Shown here one piece after another: positions 62,444 through 64,000 of a stretch of 64,000 nucleotides of DNA; the first letter of the stretch is position 1, and every line of letters starts with the position of its first letter. This DNA comes from Gammaproteobacteria bacterium (GTDB taxonomy: Bacteria; Pseudomonadota; Gammaproteobacteria; Pseudomonadales; IMCC2047): NCBI GenBank assembly GCA_021773395.1, contig JAJFKB010000014.1:186001-250000 (forward strand), in the 5' to 3' direction. A program made the translations under genes and the position numbers. Below the pieces are notes generated by a model. The model was given only the letters and a program-made list of their open reading frames with translations, was not told the DNA's origin and did not search any database.

Positions 62444-62540
62444 ATATGCCGGTCTGATTTTTTTAGCGGGAGAGTTGAAAGGATTATTGCTAATTAGTCT
62501 CGTAGCGCGGCGCGAATGGCACAATAAAAAGGAGGTTGTT

Positions 62541-63788
62541 TTGCTCAGTACCTTGGTGAAGCTGATGGTATTTGTGTTGCTGTCCACTTCTGTTTTGGCA
62601 GAAGAAGACGCAATGCTGCTCTTCAAACATTACCAGGATCGTATTTTTCAGATCCGATTGATCGATCTGCGAGCCGAAAAAAAGATCGGTCTGGGTAGCG
62701 GTTTTTTAGCCTCACAGGATGGATTGGTCGCGACCAATTTTCATGTCATATCGAAGCTGGTTCATTTCCCAAAAAAATATCGTGCGGAATTGGTGAATTC
62801 TGAGGGTGTGGTTCAACAGCTTCAGTTAGTCGATATAGATATCCTGAATGATCTGGCTTTACTTCAGGCAGCTGTGTCTGAGATGCGGCCGCTCGATATT
62901 CCTGACAAACCATCGCAGCAGGGAGACACAATCTATTCGATTGGTAACCCCTATGATATTGGTTTTACCGTTGTTCCAGGTACCTTTAACGGGCTTGACG
63001 AGAACAGCTATTACCCGCGAATACATTTTTCTGGTTCAGTCAATCCAGGGATGAGTGGTGGGCCGGTTTTAAATCGTAATGGCGAAGTTGTGGGAATTAA
63101 TGTGTCTACTGCCGGAAATCAGATTAGTTTCCTTATTCCAGGCGAGCCACTGCGGGCCCTGCTTGATCGCCAGCACGACAAGGCAGTTCAGAAAGAGCAA
63201 TTTGGCACTCGAATTCGAAATCAACTTTTGCAAAATCAAAAACATCTGTTTAATGACCTGTTGTTGCAGGACTGGCCCACTGAAATACTTGGTGAAGCAC
63301 AGGTGCTGGGAGAAATGTCGCCGTTTGTTAAATGCTGGGGTGAATCCAACAAAGAGAAAGATCTCTATCGTAGTATTTCTACTTCTTGCAGAAGCAAGCA
63401 GTCCATCTATCTGGATGACCGGTTCAATACTGGTGTGATCAGTTACCAATTTTTGTGGCTGGAGGCAGGTGAGTTGAGTGATATGAGATTTCGCAGTTTT
63501 TATAGTTCGATATTCGGTAGGTTTTATCCGGACAATCGGGTGGATGAGGAAAATGTAGGTAACTTTGTTTGTGAAGAGCATTTTATTGAGGATAATAATA
63601 AAACCGACAAGTTAGTCATGTGTGCTCGCGCTTATCGGAAGTATACGGGGCTTTATGACCTTCTTTACCTCAGGGGAGCGGTCGATCAATCCAGTCAGGC
63701 TTTTATCAGTCACTTTACGCTGGCGGGAGTCGACCTTAAAAGTATGGAGGCTTTTTTAAGACGCTTCATGGAGGTGGTCAAACGATGA
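62541..63788 (+). CDS. Periplasmic trypsin-like (S1C) serine protease
   Basis: 415 residues from TTG 62541, chosen because AAGGAGG (62529-62535) is 5 nt before and because it gives a clean signal peptide MLSTLVKLMVFVLLSTSVLA. The reading frame is open to 62400 but overlaps nirN there. Catalytic triad H68 (ATNFHVIS), D104 (NDLALLQ), S172 (NPGMSGGPVLN). There is no PDZ domain. The C-terminal 200 residues have four cysteines and match no family I know. The stop overlaps the FHA gene. Confidence 0.82.
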   Translation: MLSTLVKLMVFVLLSTSVLAEEDAMLLFKHYQDRIFQIRLIDLRAEKKIGLGSGFLASQDGLVATNFHVISKLVHFPKKYRAELVNSEGVVQQLQLVDIDILNDLALLQAAVSEMRPLDIPDKPSQQGDTIYSIGNPYDIGFTVVPGTFNGLDENSYYPRIHFSGSVNPGMSGGPVLNRNGEVVGINVSTAGNQISFLIPGEPLRALLDRQHDKAVQKEQFGTRIRNQLLQNQKHLFNDLLLQDWPTEILGEAQVLGEMSPFVKCWGESNKEKDLYRSISTSCRSKQSIYLDDRFNTGVISYQFLWLEAGELSDMRFRSFYSSIFGRFYPDNRVDEENVGNFVCEEHFIEDNNKTDKLVMCARAYRKYTGLYDLLYLRGAVDQSSQAFISHFTLAGVDLKSMEAFLRRFMEVVKR

Positions 63789-64000
63789 CCATTGTTGAAG
63801 TGAGAGGGCGAGGCGGGCAATTAATTGAGCGTGTGCGCACAGATAGAGAAGTAATCACAGTCGGCAGAGCATTTGACAATGATGTAATTCTGGAAGATGC
63901 CTATGTTTCTGCACATCACCTGAGGTTAACGCTTCATGATAGAGGGTGGTTGGCGGAAGATCTGGGGAGCGCCAATGGTACGTATCACAAGAAACAGAGA
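63785..64000 (+). CDS. FHA-domain protein (partial)
   Basis: The first 72 codons are visible before the right edge; ATG 63785 overlaps the protease stop (ATGA). The FHA phosphothreonine-binding pattern is clear: TVGRAFDNDVIL, YVSAHHLRL and DLGSANGTY. No signal peptide, so cytoplasmic at this end. Domains after the edge are unknown. The pairing with a secreted protease suggests a shared membrane system. Confidence 0.85.
   Translation, partial: MTIVEVRGRGGQLIERVRTDREVITVGRAFDNDVILEDAYVSAHHLRLTLHDRGWLAEDLGSANGTYHKKQR

Noticed and set aside
1-64000. CRISPR array, prophage, transposon, tRNA or rRNA genes
   Set aside because: I found no regularly spaced repeats, integrase, transposase, or recognisable tRNA or rRNA structures.

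Overview
The window reads as chromosomal DNA of a marine-type gammaproteobacterium (Pseudomonadales/Cellvibrionales-like) able to respire nitrate and probably to denitrify. The main evidence is the gene order iscRSUA-hscBA-fdx-iscX-ndk-rlmN-pilW-rodZ-hisS-yfgM-bamB-der, membrane-bound narGHJI, a heme d1 (nir) cluster and Anr/Dnr-type FNR boxes. Genus cannot be fixed from sequence alone. I see no rRNA, tRNA, IS element, prophage or CRISPR array.

Layout. (1) 1-10.9 kb: amino-acid-related accessory genes: a partial aminotransferase, two paralogous TetR regulators, an Na+-dependent NSS symporter, a second aminotransferase, a threonine-aldolase-like lyase, a PhzF-like isomerase, a TonB-dependent receptor and an EamA exporter. 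(2) 10.9-12.9 kb: a large secreted protein with a PEP-CTERM-like tail. (3) 13.2-33.6 kb: a nitrate respiration island: porin, narL-narX (reverse strand), then narK1-narK2-narGHJI-ppiC, a small membrane protein, ubiT-ubiU-ubiV (O2-independent ubiquinone synthesis) and moaB-moeA (molybdenum cofactor). (4) 33.7-35.0 kb: hemN (reverse). (5) 35.3-50.7 kb: a methyltransferase and the isc-to-der housekeeping block, which lacks ispG between rodZ and hisS and has a short rodZ. (6) 50.7-56.0 kb: recQ, a SUI1-family gene, sirB, a C45-type hydrolase, a carboxylesterase and a repeat-containing small secreted protein. (7) 56.2-62.4 kb: nirC-F-D-L-G-H-J-N for heme d1; nirS, nirM and nirE are not present. (8) 62.5-64.0 kb: a periplasmic serine protease overlapping a partial FHA-domain gene.

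How the parts fit. Nitrate would enter through the porin and the NarKs and be reduced by NarGHI using quinol. UbiTUV can make ubiquinone without oxygen, MoaB/MoeA serve the Mo cofactor, HemN makes heme without oxygen, and the nir genes make heme d1. NarX/NarL sense nitrate. The regulatory DNA supports this: the porin and narK1 promoters share one geometry (NarL 7-2-7 site, 37-38 bp, FNR box, 22 bp, TATATT -10). A third NarL-like 7-2-7 core lies in a 30-bp palindrome just before narX, and FNR-like boxes precede hemN and nirC.

The best candidates for something new are the small membrane protein overlapping ubiT, the enlarged NarK2 with two extra hydrophobic segments and a CPKC tail, the shared NarL/FNR module on the porin, the short RodZ with missing ispG, and the amino-acid cluster at the left end. 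All functional statements are from reading motifs; no database search was run.
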